DNA of 64,000 bases from Bathynomus jamesi (taxonomy: Eukaryota > Arthropoda > Malacostraca > Isopoda > Cirolanidae), in assembly GCA_023014485.1 (NCBI GenBank), contig JAJOZX010005794.1:208891-272890 (forward strand). Reading direction: 5' to 3'. The notes beneath the pieces were generated by a model. The model did no database searches. It had not been told where the DNA came from and saw nothing but the letters and a program-made list of their open reading frames with translations. The position numbers and the translations under genes are program-made. How positions within the stretch are numbered: the stretch's first letter is position 1; every line of letters starts with the position of its first letter. This document shows positions 61,697-64,000 of this stretch, one piece after another.

Positions 61697-64000
61697 GGGT
61701 GGTCCACTCTTATAGGGGTGGAATTTTTTTTTGTGATTTGTTTTTATTGCTGGGTTGTAACTTATGAGGATGGATGAGAAAACACCTCTGGGAAAGTTTT
61801 ATTTGAATCAGTTAATTTGTAGGGGTAGCACATGACACTTGAAGTTTTGGTATAATCTGAAAATCATAGCAAAGTTAATCTTGGTGACAGTACATGACTA
61901 TTAGGGTAACTAACAATTCCGAAATGAATTGACTAACAATTCCCTCTGCACCTCATTTGATCTTTGTTTTCCGCCCAGTTGCCAGGCTGACTTCAGTGGT
62001 TGAGGAAACTGCTTCCTGTATTAGCAACAACTTGCAGGAGATACTGCAGTTGTTCCTCATTCCTGGTGTGGCAGCCGTTGTATTCATTAATGAGAGCAAC
62101 CCCCCTCTCTGCATGATCATTCATGACAGAGAGGTTTGCCACTGATTTCTTCACTATTTGGTAATCAGGATCACTGTCCCAATCCCGCACCTCCTTCCTC
62201 AGGTATCCCACACCTGACCCCAGAGACAACAGCAGTCTTTTTGAGTTTGCTGTTGCTAGTGACTCGATTGAAGCCCCCTCAGCAACACCTTTCCTTCTCT
62301 TCTGGCAATCAGGCTTTCCTTCAACTTCCTCCATCGCCTTCACCATTGCTGTTTTAGTCTCTTCAGACACCTCAGGATCAAAAATCGCGAGGCCCACCAT
62401 CTCCTCCGAAAGATACCAAAGATGACCGCTGAGTTTTTTTAATGCCACTTCCGAAATTTTGGGGTCATGGTATTCCCGAAGACTCTACAGAAGACAGGTC
62501 TCTGCGAGGTGCAGTAGCAGCTATTGGCGCGGTCATCCATGCCTGCAGGTAGATGGAAACAGCGAAGACACTGACATCCTTAAGACACTTTTGCTCTCGT
62601 GGAGTGAGGGCTGGGATTTGTCCCCTGAACAGCCACATCTTCAATGAATAGATCAACCTTAGATAACCATCTGGCTTGGTGCATGGGCCAGGTCGCTTGA
62701 AGGTGTAGTGTCAATGCTCCCTCCCAAGAAAATGATGGACAGATCGAGGAATTCCTGATAGTCATCTCGAAAGGATTTTGAGGAGTGTTTTTCCTCAGCA
62801 AAGCGGAGAATCCAATCTCTAATAGGGGCCAAGAGTCGATGCACCTCTTCATCATCCCATCCAGTGCTGTATGTTCCTGTGTCGATGAAGGTCCATTTGC
62901 TCTGAAACCTGCTGAACAATGGAACATCAGGTCCACTCATTGGGCCATAGCAAGCAGTGAAAACTCCACCGATCATCACTTCCATGATGTGATGATGGCA
63001 GGCAAAATGGAGGTTTTTCTTCAACTTCTGCTCCAACAACACACACGCTCCATTCAAACGACCAACATTGGAGGCAGTGGTGTTGAAACACATCCCCACG
63101 ACAGATTCCTTGAGGCCCCAATCAGTCAATAATTCAAAAACTGCGCTGGCTTGGTGTTCTCCTGATCCAGTTGGTATTTTGGGGACTCCAAGGAGCTGAG
63201 ATTGACCCGAAAAGGAGGAAATGAGCACAGGCAGCGATCCACATGCGCATGGTCTCTGGTGTTGAGGAGTCGGAATAAGTTTTCCATCCCAGTGGATGAT
63301 TGCAGGACCGGACTGAAAGGAAGCTTTTAGGCTACTGCAGATCATGATCCGATGTCGTTCTCTCTGCCTCTGCTGGAGGCCCGGGTGATGTTTTAAATCA
63401 TTGGGCTGTGGCAAGGCTCAATGCAGTCTCTGCTGTTTATGTAGGTTGCCATCCTGTCTGTAGTGTTGTCGATCTAGGGCATCAGCTAGATTTGATGTTA
63501 TCACATTCTTGACTCTTTTCACCTGTTTTGAAGGTCGCTTTACACCTTTTGCCCATTCATCTTCGGTGGAGGATGACTCGTTAGTGACTGAGGATTCTGT
63601 TGAGGACACCAATACTGCTGTACCCGACGTTGATGCACCTTCATTGACTGCCTGCAATACAATCAAAGAAAATGGACAATTAGTGTTAACGAACAACCTA
63701 ATCATTGCAATCAAATGAAAGTAGGAATTTGAAGAACAATCTTGCCTTTCTCTTTCGCATCTCCTCCTCCATCTTCCTGTGGGCAGCTTGTTTTTCTGTC
63801 TACTCCCACCATGCTCCCCGTCTTCCAGGCTCTCGCTGGGCCAGGCAGAAGGCCTTGTTTCTGGGTTTTTGATTAGAGACAAGGCATCAGCATGTGCCAT
63901 ATCAAATAGGTTCCGAAGTGTCTCCTTGAATCCCTCTTCATTGTACACCTAAATATAAATAATAAATATATATAATATATATATGATAAATGTATTGACT
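61697..64000 (-). mobile_element. DNA element B (relative of element A), partial
   Basis: The 3' terminus is GGGTGGTCCACTCTTATAGG at 61697, after TA at 61695-61696. The rest runs beyond the window. Carries a gene of the same family as element A, in better condition. Confidence 0.55.
61993..63948 (-). pseudogene. Transposase-like protein of element B
   Basis: Mostly one frame: 63948-63418, 63414-62659, 62448-61993. N-terminal part FKETLRNLFDMAHADALSLI after an acceptor-like atttag at 63951. Then AIIHWDGKLIPT (first Asp, 63300), GSGEHQASAVFELLTDWGLK, VGMCFNTTASNVGRLNGACV, FACHHHIMEVMIGGVF, GPMSGPDVPLFSRFQSKW and SGHLWYLSEEMVGLAIFDPE, ending NDHAERGVALINEYNGCHTR. The DTT aspartate seen in element A is Asn here (FNTTASN). 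One stop near 63418 and a gap at 62658-62449 in another frame show decay. A ~90-bp stretch near 63745-63655 may be an intron. Function inferred from the family's transposon context. Confidence 0.65.

Overview
This is animal genomic DNA. Spliced genes, interstitial arrays related to the arthropod telomere repeat TTAGG, and many mariner, hAT, Merlin and LINE copies all suggest an arthropod. I cannot name the species. The window is almost entirely transposable elements (TEs). I recognise one ordinary host gene.

The host gene is HEMK1 (HemK-type N5-glutamine methyltransferase) on the minus strand. Three exons are visible: 18786-18319, 18036-17951 and 6420-6213. Splice sites and phases agree. Intron 2 is 11.5 kb and packed with TEs; the catalytic NPPY exon and the 3' end lie off the left edge.

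Layout. 1-892: end of a hAT element. 1.07-2.28 kb: mariner relic. 2.57-5.82 kb: DNA element A with a broken unnamed transposase-like gene. 6.2-18.8 kb: HEMK1, with small MITEs, mariners, a Tc1 carrying a hAT MITE, a 39-bp minisatellite and two SINEs in its intron. 19.08-30.74 kb: remains of one long-terminal-repeat DNA element encoding a Cc8L18.2-like protein, hit by a hAT, by a hAT MITE (holding a Merlin, which holds a LINE), by another Merlin (holding a further Merlin), and cut off by a short repeat. 31.5-44.2 kb: a LINE split in frame by a 10.2-kb nest (TA-flanked element > Merlin > Jockey-like LINE, second Merlin, complete Ty3/Gypsy retrotransposon, hAT). 44.7-51.1 kb: a second LINE holding an older Ty3/Gypsy copy. 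51.1-55.8 kb: an inverted-repeat element with hammerhead-like cores, a LINE fragment, SINE-like repeats and foldbacks. 55.82-61.53 kb: a fuller Cc8L18.2-like element with 0.7-0.8 kb inverted repeats, 4-bp target duplications and a hAT in its coding region. 61.7-64 kb: element B, a relative of element A.

Two points stand out. The Merlin-type elements repeatedly carry telomere-like GTTAGG arrays directly at or after their coding exons, often at the 5' splice site, followed by a long palindrome. Two families of uncharacterised animal proteins (Cc8L18.2-like, and the HWD/DTT/CxHH family of elements A and B) sit inside elements with inverted termini and apparent target duplications, which suggests they are transposases. 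Most insertion boundaries were fixed by reading matching target-site duplications by eye.
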